Assembly (NCBI RefSeq): GCF_021391495.1
Contig: NZ_CP090063.1
Span: 4,464,001 to 4,528,000 of the forward strand
DNA length: 64,000 nt
Direction of reading: 5' to 3'
DNA from: Amycolatopsis acidiphila
GTDB lineage: Bacteria; Actinomycetota; Actinomycetes; Mycobacteriales; Pseudonocardiaceae
This document shows positions 42,766-54,467 of the stretch, one piece after another. Under the pieces are notes generated by a model. That model did no database searches and was not told where the DNA came from. It saw only the letters and a list, made by a program, of their open reading frames with translations. How positions within the stretch are numbered: position 1 is the first letter of the stretch; each line of letters begins with the position of its first letter. The position numbers were made by a program, and so were the translations under genes.

Positions 42766-45024
42766 ATGTCGTTCGAGACGGGAAGCAGAGCGTGGCGCGT
42801 CCTCGGCGCGGTGGCGGCGGCCGCGGTCGCCGTGGCCGCCGGGCTGCTCACCAGCCAGGGCAGGCTGCCCGCGGCGGTGGGCTGGACGGTCGAGGTGGTG
42901 GCCGCGGCCGCCACGGGCCTCCTCGTGCTGCTGGTGTTCCTGCCCCGGCGACGCGGACAGCGTGCCGAGCCGCCGCCCGGCGCGGCCCCGGCACGACCGG
43001 AGCTCGGCGGTACGGGGGCGATCCACATCCTGCGGATCAGTGAGCTGGACCCGATCCGGCTGGGCGTGCACCCGGCCTGGAAGCTGCCGGGCGGGGCGGC
43101 GATGCCGCCGTACGTGCCGCGCACGGCCGACGCCGAGCTCGACCGCGCGCTCGCCCGCGGCGGGCTCGTCCTCGTCCAGGGCGACGCGGCCGCGGGCAAG
43201 ACCCGCACCGCCTACGAAGCCGTGCTGCGCAACGCGGCCCGGCTCGGCTGGGAGGCGGTGGTCGTGCCGCAGGACGAGACGGCCCTGCGCGAGCTCGCGC
43301 GCACCCCGCCGCCGCGGGCCGTGGTGTGGCTCGACGACATCGAGCGCTACCTGACCACCGACAGCCTCGACGACAACCTGCTGACGGCGTTGTGCCCGCG
43401 GATGCGTTCCGACAGCGTCGTGCTGGCCACCCTGCGCACCCGCGCCCGCGAGGACCTGGGCATCGACGCCGAGGGCACCGGCGGCCGCTCGCGCCGGGTA
43501 CTCACCCGCGTCACCCCGGTCCACCTGGAGCGGCGCCTCGACCGCGCCGAGACCGCGGCGGCCCACCGGCACCGCACCGACGCCCGCATCGCGGGCGCGA
43601 TCGTCGGGGACACCGGCGGCGGGCTGGCGGAGTACGTCGCCGCGGGCCCGCAGGCGGTGCAACGCTGGCGCTCCGGGCGCGAGGGCGAGAACGAACCGGG
43701 CGCCGCGCTCGTCAGCGCGGCGGTGGACCTGCGCCGCGCGGGATATCTCGACCCCGTGCCGCTGGACTGGCTGATGACGCTGCACCCGGTGTACCTCTCG
43801 GATCGTTTCCGCGCCAGGTTCGGCGAGACGGACCTGGCGGGCGCGCTCGACTGGGCGGTGCAGCCCGTGCGCGGGGCGAGCTCGTGCCTGATCCCGGCCG
43901 GGCCGAACCGCTACGTCGCGTTCGACTACCTCGTCGACTCGGTGGACCCCGGCGACGAGGTGCCGGAGGCGATCTGGCAGCGGCTGCTGGGCACGCACCT
44001 GCTCACCGCGGACCAGATGTTCCGCATCGCGCGGGCGGCGGTCCGGTTCGAGCGGCTGAGCGAGGCCACCCGGCTGTGGACGGGGCTCGCGCGGGGGCGC
44101 GACCAGTTCGCGATGTTCAACCTGGGCTGGGCCGCGCAGGCGAGCGGGGACGAGGCGAGCGCCGAGCAGTGGTACCTGCGGGCGGCCGAGGCCGGCAACA
44201 GCTGGGCGATGTCCAGCCTGGGCACGCTGGCGGAGAACCGGGACGACGTCGCGATGGCGGAGCTGTGGTACCGGCGCGCGGGTGAGGCCGGGGACACGAC
44301 CGGCATGACCAACCTGGGCGGGCTGTTCGCGCAGACCGGGCGGATCGACCAGGCACGGGAGGCCTACCGGCAGGCGGCGGCGGCGGGCGATCCCAACGGG
44401 TCGCGCAAGGAGGCCGTGCTGGAGTTGCTGCACGGGGACCGCAAGCGCGGGGCGGACCTGCTGCGGCGGGTCGCGCTCGCCGGGGACCCGGCCGCGGTGC
44501 GGTTGATGGGGCTGCTGTCGCAGACCGACGAGCAGGAGCCGCACCGCCCGGACGTGGAGGCGCTGCGGCGGCTGGCGGCGGAGATGGGCGACGGCGAGGC
44601 GGCGCTGGACCTGGCGCGGAACCTGTGGAACCAGGGCGATCTGGACGCGGCGGAGACGTGGTTCCGGCGGGCCGCCGAGGGCGAGAACGGGCGGGTCGCC
44701 GAGTTCGGGCTCGCGGTGCTGCTGGAGCAGCGTGGCCGCGGCGGGGACGCCGAGCAGTGGTACCGGCACTCGGCCGAGCACGGCCTGCCGGAGGCGATGC
44801 TCAACCTCGGCACGCTGCTGCAGGAGCGCGGCGAGTACGACGAGGCGGAGAGCTGGTACTACCGCGCGCTGCGGTCCGGGCACCTGCCGGCGGAGGTGAA
44901 CCTGGGGGCGCTGCACTGGCGGCGCGGCAACCTCGAGGAGGGCCGCAGCTGGTACCAGCGCGCCGCCGACCGCGGTGACGCGCTGGCGAAGCAGGCGCTG
45001 GAGAACCTCGAAGCGCGGGGCTGA
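42766..45024 (+). CDS. Membrane-anchored P-loop NTPase with C-terminal TPR/Sel1-like repeats
   Basis: A 752-residue protein with two N-terminal membrane helices (about 10-30 and 38-60), then a cytoplasmic P-loop domain with Walker A GDAAAGKT (139-146) and Walker B VVWLDD (186-191), and from about residue 460 a run of TPR/Sel1-like helical repeats with A-E-x-W-Y-x-R-A-A-E-x-G signatures. The layout is that of STAND-type switches: sensor repeats, NTPase, effector; here the effector may be the membrane segment or an unseen partner. The upstream ORF extension lacks coding signal. Function is not known; a signalling or stress/defence role is possible but unproven. Confidence 0.8.
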   Translation: MSFETGSRAWRVLGAVAAAAVAVAAGLLTSQGRLPAAVGWTVEVVAAAATGLLVLLVFLPRRRGQRAEPPPGAAPARPELGGTGAIHILRISELDPIRLGVHPAWKLPGGAAMPPYVPRTADAELDRALARGGLVLVQGDAAAGKTRTAYEAVLRNAARLGWEAVVVPQDETALRELARTPPPRAVVWLDDIERYLTTDSLDDNLLTALCPRMRSDSVVLATLRTRAREDLGIDAEGTGGRSRRVLTRVTPVHLERRLDRAETAAAHRHRTDARIAGAIVGDTGGGLAEYVAAGPQAVQRWRSGREGENEPGAALVSAAVDLRRAGYLDPVPLDWLMTLHPVYLSDRFRARFGETDLAGALDWAVQPVRGASSCLIPAGPNRYVAFDYLVDSVDPGDEVPEAIWQRLLGTHLLTADQMFRIARAAVRFERLSEATRLWTGLARGRDQFAMFNLGWAAQASGDEASAEQWYLRAAEAGNSWAMSSLGTLAENRDDVAMAELWYRRAGEAGDTTGMTNLGGLFAQTGRIDQAREAYRQAAAAGDPNGSRKEAVLELLHGDRKRGADLLRRVALAGDPAAVRLMGLLSQTDEQEPHRPDVEALRRLAAEMGDGEAALDLARNLWNQGDLDAAETWFRRAAEGENGRVAEFGLAVLLEQRGRGGDAEQWYRHSAEHGLPEAMLNLGTLLQERGEYDEAESWYYRALRSGHLPAEVNLGALHWRRGNLEEGRSWYQRAADRGDALAKQALENLEARG

Positions 45025-45046
45025 GCTTCCCGCCCTGCACAACGGG

Positions 45047-45084
45047 CCACCTCCTTGTACCATGTACTTGATACAAGGAGGTGG
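45047..45084 (+). promoter_or_regulatory. 13-bp perfect palindrome whose right arm holds the Shine-Dalgarno sequence
   Basis: CCACCTCCTTGTA (45047-45059) and TACAAGGAGGTGG (45072-45084) are exact inverted copies around a 12-nt loop. The right arm contains AAGGAGG, the ribosome site of the membrane-protein gene (ATG 45089). As DNA it fits a GntR/YtrA-type operator for the regulator encoded in this operon; as RNA it would bury the ribosome site. Both uses are inferred. Confidence 0.7.
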
Positions 45085-45088
45085 CTGC

Positions 45089-45805
45089 ATGAAACTCGGC
45101 AGCATACTGGGCCTCGCCTTGATCCTCGGGCTCTTCGGGCTCGTGATCCTCGTAGTCCTGTGGCCGGGCCGCAAGCACGGCGTGCGGCTGCTGCGCCGCT
45201 GGGGTGTACCCGATCCGTCCGAAGTGGACGTCGAGACCGCGGTGCGCTACCTCAAGCGCCGACGGTTCTGGTACCCGTGGCTGTTCTTCGTCCTCCCCCT
45301 GCTGAGCGAGGCGGTCGGGGCGAGCGGCGATGACGACTCCTGGACGGTGGCCTGGACCGTCCTGCTCGGCGGCATGCTGGGCGAGCTCCTCGCCTGGCGC
45401 CGGCCCGGCCGGGGGCGCAGGGAGGCGATGCTCGCCTACCGCGGCGTCACCGATCTCGTCCCGGTCTGGGCGCTGGTCCTGCTCGCGCTGGCGATCGCCG
45501 GCGGCGTGGTCCGGGCCATCCTCACCCACGTCTGGCCGCAGCTCGGCGTCACGCTCGGCTGCGCGGCCGTCGCAGCCGTGGTCGTCGCGCTGGCGCTGCG
45601 CCGTCCCGTCGCCGGGGACGCCGCGGTCGACCTCGTGCTGCGCGCCCGCAGCGCGCGGGTCGCCACCGGGCTCGCGATCATCCTGCCCGCCGCGCTGCCG
45701 CAGCCGGTGCTGAGCTTCGGCGCGGTGCTGGTGTTCGTGCTCAGCGTGGCCGCGGGCATCGCGGTGGTGACCCCGGACCCGCACCTCGCAGCCACTCTCA
45801 CGTGA
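45089..45805 (+). CDS. Polytopic membrane protein of a YtrA-type operon
   Basis: A 238-residue protein with about six hydrophobic segments (for example LGSILGLALILGLFGLVILVVLW at the N-terminus). No transport or enzymatic motif is recognised. The conserved RRWGVPDPSEVDVETAVRYLKRRR loop follows the first helix. ATG 45089 with AAGGAGG 5 bp upstream. Its stop overlaps the GntR start (GTGA), so it is likely controlled by that regulator, as YtrA-type regulators often govern small membrane/ABC operons. Function unknown. Confidence 0.7.
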   Translation: MKLGSILGLALILGLFGLVILVVLWPGRKHGVRLLRRWGVPDPSEVDVETAVRYLKRRRFWYPWLFFVLPLLSEAVGASGDDDSWTVAWTVLLGGMLGELLAWRRPGRGRREAMLAYRGVTDLVPVWALVLLALAIAGGVVRAILTHVWPQLGVTLGCAAVAAVVVALALRRPVAGDAAVDLVLRARSARVATGLAIILPAALPQPVLSFGAVLVFVLSVAAGIAVVTPDPHLAATLT

Positions 45806-46176
45806 GCGCACTGCGCGTCGTCGTCGACGCCGGGAGCGGGCTCGCACCGTGGCGCCAGGTGCAGGACCAGATCATCCGGCTCATCGCCCGCGGCGCGCTC
45901 GCCCCGGGCACCCGCCTGCCGCCGATCCGGCAGCTGGCCGGCGACCTCGGCCTCGCCTCGGGCACGATCGCCCGGGTCTACCGCGAGCTGGAGGCCGCGG
46001 GCTGGGTCGTCACCGCCCGCGCCCGGGGCACGGTCGTCGCGGAGGCGGCGGCCCGGTCCGACCCGGCCGCGCTGCTGCGGGCCGCTGCGGCGGAGTTCGC
46101 GACCTCGGCGAAGGAGCTGGGCGCCGACGAGGAGGCGGCCGTGGCCGCGGTACGCGCCGTCTGGAGCCCACCCTAA
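45802..46176 (+). CDS. GntR-family regulator, YtrA subfamily
   Basis: A 124-residue protein with the YtrA-type N-terminal HTH (PWRQVQDQIIRLIARGALAPGTRLPPIRQLAGDLGLASGTIARVYRELEAAGWV) and a short C-terminal dimerisation tail. These small GntR proteins bind palindromes at their own operon's promoter and respond to cell-wall stress or transport signals. Overlaps the membrane-protein gene by GTGA. The palindrome at 45047-45084 is the natural operator. Confidence 0.92.
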   Translation: MSALRVVVDAGSGLAPWRQVQDQIIRLIARGALAPGTRLPPIRQLAGDLGLASGTIARVYRELEAAGWVVTARARGTVVAEAAARSDPAALLRAAAAEFATSAKELGADEEAAVAAVRAVWSPP

Positions 46177-46185
46177 GCTCGGCGC

Positions 46186-46806
46186 ATGGCGAAGTACTTC
46201 GACGTGCATCCGGACAACCCCCAGCGCCGCTCGATCGACCAGGTGGTGGGGATCGTCCGGGAAGGCGGGCTCGTCGCGTACCCGACCGACTCGTGCTTCG
46301 CGCTGGGCTGCCAGCTGGGCAACAAGGACGGCATCGACCGCATCCGCTCGATCCGCCACCTCGACGACCGGCACCACTTCACCCTCGTCTGCCGCGACTT
46401 CGCCCAGCTGGGCCAGTTCGTGCACATCAACAACACGGTCTTCCGCGCGATCAAGGCCTCCACCCCGGGCAGCTACACCTTCATCCTGCCCGCCACCAAG
46501 GAGGTCCCGCGGCGCCTGCTGCACCCGAAGAAGAAGACCGTCGGCGTGCGCATCCCCGACCACGTCGTCGCGCAGGCGCTGCTCGCCGAGCTCGGCGAGC
46601 CGATGCTCTCGAGCACCCTGCTGCTGCCGGACCAGCAGGAGCCGCTGACGCAGGGCTGGGAGATCAAGGAGGAGCTCGACCACGTGCTCGACGCGGTGAT
46701 CGACTCCGGCGACTGCGGCACCGAGCCGACCACCGTGGTCGACTTCTCCGAGGACGAGCCGGAGATCATCCGGCGTGGCGCCGGGGACCCGTCCCGCTTC
46801 GAGTGA
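46186..46806 (+). CDS. Sua5/YciO/YrdC family protein (threonylcarbamoyl-AMP synthase-like)
   Basis: A 206-residue single-domain YrdC-fold protein of YciO type. The conserved LVAYPTDSCFALGC, K-x-R-like RHLDDRHHFTLVCRD and TFILPATKEVP stretches are present. YrdC/Sua5 enzymes make threonylcarbamoyl-adenylate for tRNA t6A; YciO-type members are less well understood and may be RNA-binding. Starts at ATG 46186, 9 bp after the GntR stop, possibly in that operon. Confidence 0.85.
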   Translation: MAKYFDVHPDNPQRRSIDQVVGIVREGGLVAYPTDSCFALGCQLGNKDGIDRIRSIRHLDDRHHFTLVCRDFAQLGQFVHINNTVFRAIKASTPGSYTFILPATKEVPRRLLHPKKKTVGVRIPDHVVAQALLAELGEPMLSSTLLLPDQQEPLTQGWEIKEELDHVLDAVIDSGDCGTEPTTVVDFSEDEPEIIRRGAGDPSRFE

Positions 46807-46891
46807 CCAGCCGCTGCACCACTCGGTGGTTCGTGCCGCTGCACAAAGATTTCGGTCAGGGCGCCGCGCTCGTCTGCTAGAGTCCGAACGG

Positions 46892-46911
46892 TACTTAGCG
46901 ATCGATAAGTA
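46892..46911. promoter_or_regulatory. TetR-type operator upstream of the tetR gene
   Basis: TACTTA (46892-46897) and TAAGTA (46906-46911) form a perfect inverted repeat with 8 bp between, and the inner CGATCG extends the symmetry apart from one pair. It lies 16 bp before the tetR start, so autoregulation of the TetR/AtuA operon is likely. Seen directly; ligand unknown. Confidence 0.7.
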
Positions 46912-46927
46912 AGGGCGGCTCGACGGC

Positions 46928-47605
46928 GTGCCTGACACCGGCTGGCGGCACTACGAACCGCTCGAGCTCTCGCCGATCCTGACCAGTGCGCTGGATGCCT
47001 TCTACGAGCAGGGTTTCCACGGCACGGCGGTCCGCGACATCGCGCGACGCGTCGGCGTGACCGTGCCTGCGCTGTACTACTACCACGAGAACAAGGAAGC
47101 CATCCTCGTCGCGCTGCTGGAGACCGCGACGAAGGACGTGGCATCCCGCGCGTTCGCCGCGGCCGAGGAGGGCGGGGGCGACCCGGCCGCGGAGTTCGCG
47201 AACGTCGTCGAAGCAGTCGTGCTGCACATGACGCACCGGGTCCGCCTCGCCGCGCTCGACTCCGAACTGCGGTATCTCCAGCCTGCCAACCGCAAGCACT
47301 ACGCGCAGACCCGCAAACAGCTCGAGGACCTGCTCACCGGCATCATCGCCGACGGGGTGCGCGGCGGCGTCTTCGCGGTCACCGAGCCCGCCGAGACCAG
47401 CCGTGCGCTGCTCGGCATGTGCCAGGCCGTCGCGACCTGGTACCACGACGGCGGCCCGCTGGGCCCTGAGGAACTCGCCGCCCGCTATGTGGAAATCGCA
47501 CTACGAACCGTGGGAGCCAACGGTGGCCAGACCAGTTCGGATCGCCAACTTCTCCGGCTACCTCGGCGACCGGTTCACCGCGATCGACGAGGGGATGGCC
47601 GGTGA
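46928..47605 (+). CDS. TetR-family transcriptional regulator
   Basis: A 225-residue TetR protein starting at GTG 46928. The HTH is typical (ILTSALDAFYEQGFHGTAVRDIARRVGVTVPALYYYHENKEAIL), followed by an all-helical ligand domain. The normal family end would be near the RTVGAN segment (about residue 197); here the frame runs on about 28 residues with low-complexity Arg-rich sequence, overlapping the AtuA-like gene by 83 bp. This tail looks non-native, so a frameshift or a late stop mutation is possible. Probably represses the operon downstream. Confidence 0.85.
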   Translation: MPDTGWRHYEPLELSPILTSALDAFYEQGFHGTAVRDIARRVGVTVPALYYYHENKEAILVALLETATKDVASRAFAAAEEGGGDPAAEFANVVEAVVLHMTHRVRLAALDSELRYLQPANRKHYAQTRKQLEDLLTGIIADGVRGGVFAVTEPAETSRALLGMCQAVATWYHDGGPLGPEELAARYVEIALRTVGANGGQTSSDRQLLRLPRRPVHRDRRGDGR

Positions 47606-49269
47606 TCCGGTGGACGTCCTGGTCGGCGACTACCTCGCCGAGGTCACGCTCGCCGCGCTGGCGGCCCGCTACCGCAAGGACCCTTCGCGCGGCTACGTCG
47701 AGTACTTCCTCGACCAGATCCGCCCGCACCTGGGCGCGATCGCCGACCGGGGCATGAAGGTGGTCACCAACGCGGGCGGCTTCCATCCGGCCGGACTCGC
47801 CGCGGCCCTGCGCGAGCTGAACCCGGGCCTGCGGATCGCGCACGTCGAAGGCGACAACGTCATCACGCGCCTCGCCGAGTACCAGGATTCGGGGCACGCA
47901 CTGGAAAATCTCGACACCGGGCAGCCGTTGTCCTCGTGGGGCGTGGCTCCGATGGCGGCCAACGCCTACCTCGGCGGCTGGGGCATCGCGGCGGCGCTGG
48001 CCGAGGACGCGGACATCGTCGTCTGCGGCCGCGTCACCGACGCCTCGCTCACCACCGGCCCCGCGGCGTGGTGGCACGGCTGGGCCCGCGACGACTGGGA
48101 CGCGCTCGCCGGAGCCGTCGCCGCGGGACACGTCATCGAGTGCGGACCGCATGCGGTCGGCGGGAACTTCTCCGGCTTCACCCGCATCGCGAACATGCTC
48201 ACGCCCGGCTTCCCGATCGCGGAGGTCGCCGCGGACGGCAGCAGCGTCATCACCAAGCACGCCCGCGACGGCGGCGAGGTCACCGTCGATACCGTCACCG
48301 CGCAGCTGGTGTACGAGATCCAGGGTCCGCGATACCTCAATCCGGACGTCACCGTGCACCTGGACAGCCTGCGGCTGAGCCAGGACGGCCGCGACCGCGT
48401 CGCCCTGTCCGGCACCACCGGCTCGCCGCCCCCGCCGACCACGAAGGTCGCGGTGTTCGGTCAGCTCGGCCACACCATCGTCAACACGGTCTACGTCACC
48501 GCGCCCGAGGTCGGCGCCAAGGTCGAGCTCCTGCGCGCGCAGATCGGCAAGGACCTTCCAGCCGGGGCGGACGATCTCGACATCACCCCGCTGGGCACCG
48601 CGGCCGAGGATCCCGAAACCCAGTGGCAGGCCACGGTTCCCGTGCGTGTCATGGCCACCGCGCGCGACCGGCAGGCGCTGCTCGAGCTGGACCTGCCGGG
48701 CCGGCTGAGCAGCTTGTACCTGCAGAGCGTCCCCGGCTTCTTCCACGACGGCGGCACCAACCTGGTCGCCACACCACGGGGACGCATCGACTACTGGCCC
48801 GCGCTGCTGCCGATGAGCGCGGTGCCGCATCAGGTGGTGCTCGAGGACGGCCGCACCCTCGACATCGCGCCACCTCCCGAAACCGCGGTCGGCGCCCAGC
48901 CCGTGCACCCGGAGCCGGCGGAGGCACCGGCCGCCGCGAAGGTCCGCAAGGCGCCGCTGGGTTCGGTCGCCCATGCCCGCAGCGGGGACAAGGGCGGCAA
49001 CTCCAACGTCGGCGTGTGGGTGCCCGACGAGCGGGCCTGGCCATGGCTGCGCGACACCTTGTCCACGACCGGGCTCCGGCGGCTGCTGCCCGAGGTGAAG
49101 GACCTCGACATCGTCCGGCACGAGTTCCCGCACCTGCGGGCCGTGCACTTCGTGCTGCGCGGGCTGCTGGGCACCGGCGGCTCGTCCAACCTGCGCGTGG
49201 ACCAGGTGGGCAAGGCGGTCGGCGAGTACCTGCGCGCCAAGCACGTGCTGATCCCCGAGGAGCTGACCG

Positions 49270-49283
<14 letters not shown>
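47523..49283 (+). CDS. AtuA-family (acyclic terpene utilization) protein
   Basis: A 586-residue DUF1446/AtuA protein. The core has VPVRIANFSGYLGDR-type start, VTNAGGFHPAG, MAANAYLGGWGIA and a C-terminal AtuA-like domain (about 480-586) with GSVAHARSGDKGGNSNVGVW. In pseudomonads the atu genes degrade citronellol/geraniol acids; biochemical role of AtuA itself is unknown. GTG 47523 is used because homology starts at VARPVRIANFSG. Followed by CaiB-like, nitronate-monooxygenase-like and MpaB-like genes with 14-, 1- and 4-bp overlaps, one operon. Confidence 0.88.
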
Positions 49284-52543
<3,260 letters not shown>

Positions 52544-52606
52544 CCGCGACGCGACTCCCCAGGGACTCGGCGGCCCCACGCAACCAGGACGCCCACACCC
52601 CCGCGC

Positions 52607-53053
52607 TCAGTTGAGCATCGGGTTCGCGGGCAGCTGCACGGCGAGCCGCGACCACGGCGCGACCGGGTGCCCGTGGGCGGGCATCGGCAGCGTCAGGTAG
52701 GCCCAGATACCCATGTTCTGCTCGCGGTAGTTGACACCCCAGCCGGCCGCTCCGGCGTCCTCGCCGCGGTCCATGAAGCCCGGGCGGCCGGGCGCGGCGA
52801 GCTCCGGGCCGTCGATGTCGACGCGCAGGTAGTGCGGGTCGACGCCGCGCACCAGGCACACCTCGATCGGGAACGCGCCCCGCTCCGACGCGGTGCTGCA
52901 CACCTCGTCGACGAAGAGCAGCACGCTGACGACGGTCTCCGCGGCGCAGTCGAACAGCAGTCCGCAGATGGCGTTGCGCAACCGGTTGAGGTCGGAGAAG
53001 CCGGTCACCCTTCGCCAGACGATGTGCTCCCGATGAACTCGATCCAGGGTCAT
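52607..53053 (-). CDS. Anti-sigma-like ATP-binding protein (HATPase_c, RsbW/SpoIIAB-like fold)
   Basis: A 148-residue protein with the HATPase-type order seen in small actinomycete ATP-binding regulators: LRNAICGLLFDCA helix, a degenerate N-box LLFVDEVCSTASERG (usual E-L-x-x-N-A), then LRVDIDGPELAAPG for the G1 region. The typical Asn is missing, so ATP binding or kinase activity may be lost. A sigmaB-like promoter precedes it and the GAF-ANTAR gene diverges from it, so it likely belongs to the general stress network. ATG 53053 after GAGGAG. Confidence 0.7.
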   Translation of the reverse strand: MTLDRVHREHIVWRRVTGFSDLNRLRNAICGLLFDCAAETVVSVLLFVDEVCSTASERGAFPIEVCLVRGVDPHYLRVDIDGPELAAPGRPGFMDRGEDAGAAGWGVNYREQNMGIWAYLTLPMPAHGHPVAPWSRLAVQLPANPMLN

Positions 53054-53094
53054 GCCGGACTCCTCCGCTGTTTCTCAACGGCCGGTTCCGGCGG

Positions 53095-53119
53095 ATACCC
53101 GGATTCCGCCGCGGCAAAC
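53095..53119 (-). promoter_or_regulatory. SigmaB-like promoter of the anti-sigma-like gene
   Basis: Read on the minus strand: GTTT (53119-53116), 15 bp, GGGTAT (53100-53095). This matches the actinomycete sigmaB/stress-sigma consensus of GTTT-N14-16-GGGTAT closely. It lies about 42 bp before the start codon of the ATP-binding gene on the same strand. Confidence 0.65.
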
Positions 53120-53176
53120 CACCCGATGGGACCCCGGCGGTGGCGGCGACCCCGCGGGGGGACGAGACTGGGCGGC

Positions 53177-53899
53177 ATGACCGAGCGCGTGGCACCACCG
53201 AGGGACAACCCGGAGGAGAGCGAGCTGGGCATCGCCGCCGCGCTGGGCTCGGTCGTGCGCACCCTGGAGGCCGAGCCGGACGTCGACAGCACGGTCGAGC
53301 ACATCGTCACCGCGGTCGTGAGCGCCGTGCCCGGCACCGAGGACGCCGGGGTCTCGCTGCTGGAGCAGGGCCGGATGCGCTCGGTCGCGCCGACCAGCGA
53401 GGTCGTCGCCAAGCTCGACCTGCTGCAGCACGAGCTGCGGCAGGGGCCCTGCGTCGACGCCGTGTTCGACGACCCGGCCTACCGCACCGGCGACCTCGCC
53501 ACCGACCCCCGCTGGCCCGACTTCGCCGCCGCCGCGACCAAGCTCGGCATCGTGTCGATGCTCGGCGTGCGGCTGTTCACCAGCTCCACGAACCTCGGCG
53601 CGCTCAACCTCTACTCGACCAAGCCGCAGGCGTTCGACGCCGAGGCCGAGCAGGTCACCGGGCTGTTCGCCGCCCACGCGGCCGTGGCGCTGGCGGGCTC
53701 GCGGCGCCAGGAGCAGCTGCGCGAGGCGCTGCGCACCCGCGACACGATCTCCACGGCCAAGGGCATTCTCATGCAGCGGCACAAGGTCGGCCACGACGAG
53801 GCGTTCCACCTGCTGGTCAAGGTCTCGCAGCGGTCCAACCGCAAGCTGCACGAGGTCGCGAGCTGGCTCGTGCAGGAGGTCTCCCAGGGCCGGGACTGA
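53177..53899 (+). CDS. GAF and ANTAR domain-containing regulator
   Basis: A 240-residue protein with a GAF sensor (about residues 25-165, TVEHIVTAVVSAVPGTEDAGVSLLEQGR) and a C-terminal ANTAR RNA-binding domain (about 178-235, LREALRTRDTISTAKGILMQRHKVGHDEAFHLLVKVSQRSN). ANTAR proteins bind paired RNA hairpins and prevent transcription termination. ATG 53177 is the sensible start. Divergent from the anti-sigma-like gene. Confidence 0.92.
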   Translation: MTERVAPPRDNPEESELGIAAALGSVVRTLEAEPDVDSTVEHIVTAVVSAVPGTEDAGVSLLEQGRMRSVAPTSEVVAKLDLLQHELRQGPCVDAVFDDPAYRTGDLATDPRWPDFAAAATKLGIVSMLGVRLFTSSTNLGALNLYSTKPQAFDAEAEQVTGLFAAHAAVALAGSRRQEQLREALRTRDTISTAKGILMQRHKVGHDEAFHLLVKVSQRSNRKLHEVASWLVQEVSQGRD

Positions 53900-53917
53900 C
53901 ACCACCGGCCGCGTCGC

Positions 53918-54382
53918 TCAGGCGGCGTCCTCGGCCAGCTTCGCCAGCACCTGTTCCGAGATCTCCCGCAGGGTCTCGACCTGCTCGGGCGTCAGCACGT
54001 CGAACACCAGGCGGCGCACGGTCTCCACGTGCCGCGGCGCGGCGTCCTCGATCGCCGCCCTGCCCTCGGCGGTCAGCACGATGAACGCCCCGCGGGCGTC
54101 CGACGGGCACTCCTCGCGCGCGACCAGCCCGCGCTTCTGCATCCGCGCCAGGTGGTGGGAAAGGCGGCTCTTCTCCCACTGCAGCTGCCTGGCCAGCTCG
54201 AACACGCGCACCCGGCCGTCGGGCACGTCGGTCAGCTGCACGAGCACCGCGAAGTCCGCGTGCGAAAGCTCCGAGTCCGCCTGCAGCTGCCTGCCCAGCC
54301 GGGCGGTGAGGCGCGCCTGCATGGTCACGTAGCCGCGCCAGGCGCGCTGCTCGGCATCGGTCAGCCAACGAGTCTCGGTCAC
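53918..54382 (-). CDS. MarR-family transcriptional regulator (YceI-linked)
   Basis: A 154-residue MarR protein from GTG 54382. The winged helix with FELARQLQWEKSRLSHHLARMQKRGLV and the ARGAFIVLT wing is typical. Divergent from yceI; two copies of TGACACGTCACC in the intervening DNA are the probable operators, so it likely represses both genes. Several such MarR proteins respond to oxidative or organic-solvent stress; the ligand is unknown here. Confidence 0.9.
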   Translation of the reverse strand: MTETRWLTDAEQRAWRGYVTMQARLTARLGRQLQADSELSHADFAVLVQLTDVPDGRVRVFELARQLQWEKSRLSHHLARMQKRGLVAREECPSDARGAFIVLTAEGRAAIEDAAPRHVETVRRLVFDVLTPEQVETLREISEQVLAKLAEDAA

Positions 54383-54405
54383 GCCGTCGAGTATAGCGGG
54401 AATAG

Positions 54406-54448
54406 TTGACACGTCACCCTGGTTGGCTAGGCTGGATGACACGTCACC
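54406..54448 (+). promoter_or_regulatory. yceI promoter with duplicated MarR-type operators
   Basis: TTGACA (54406-54411), 16 bp, TAGGCT (54428-54433) form a plausible promoter. TGACACGTCACC is repeated exactly at 54407-54418 and 54437-54448, 30 bp apart; each contains the short inverted repeat TGAC-AC-GTCA. The first covers the -35, the second the transcription start, an arrangement that suits repression by the divergent MarR. Confidence 0.7.
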
Positions 54449-54467
54449 GACCCCAAGGAGGCATCCG

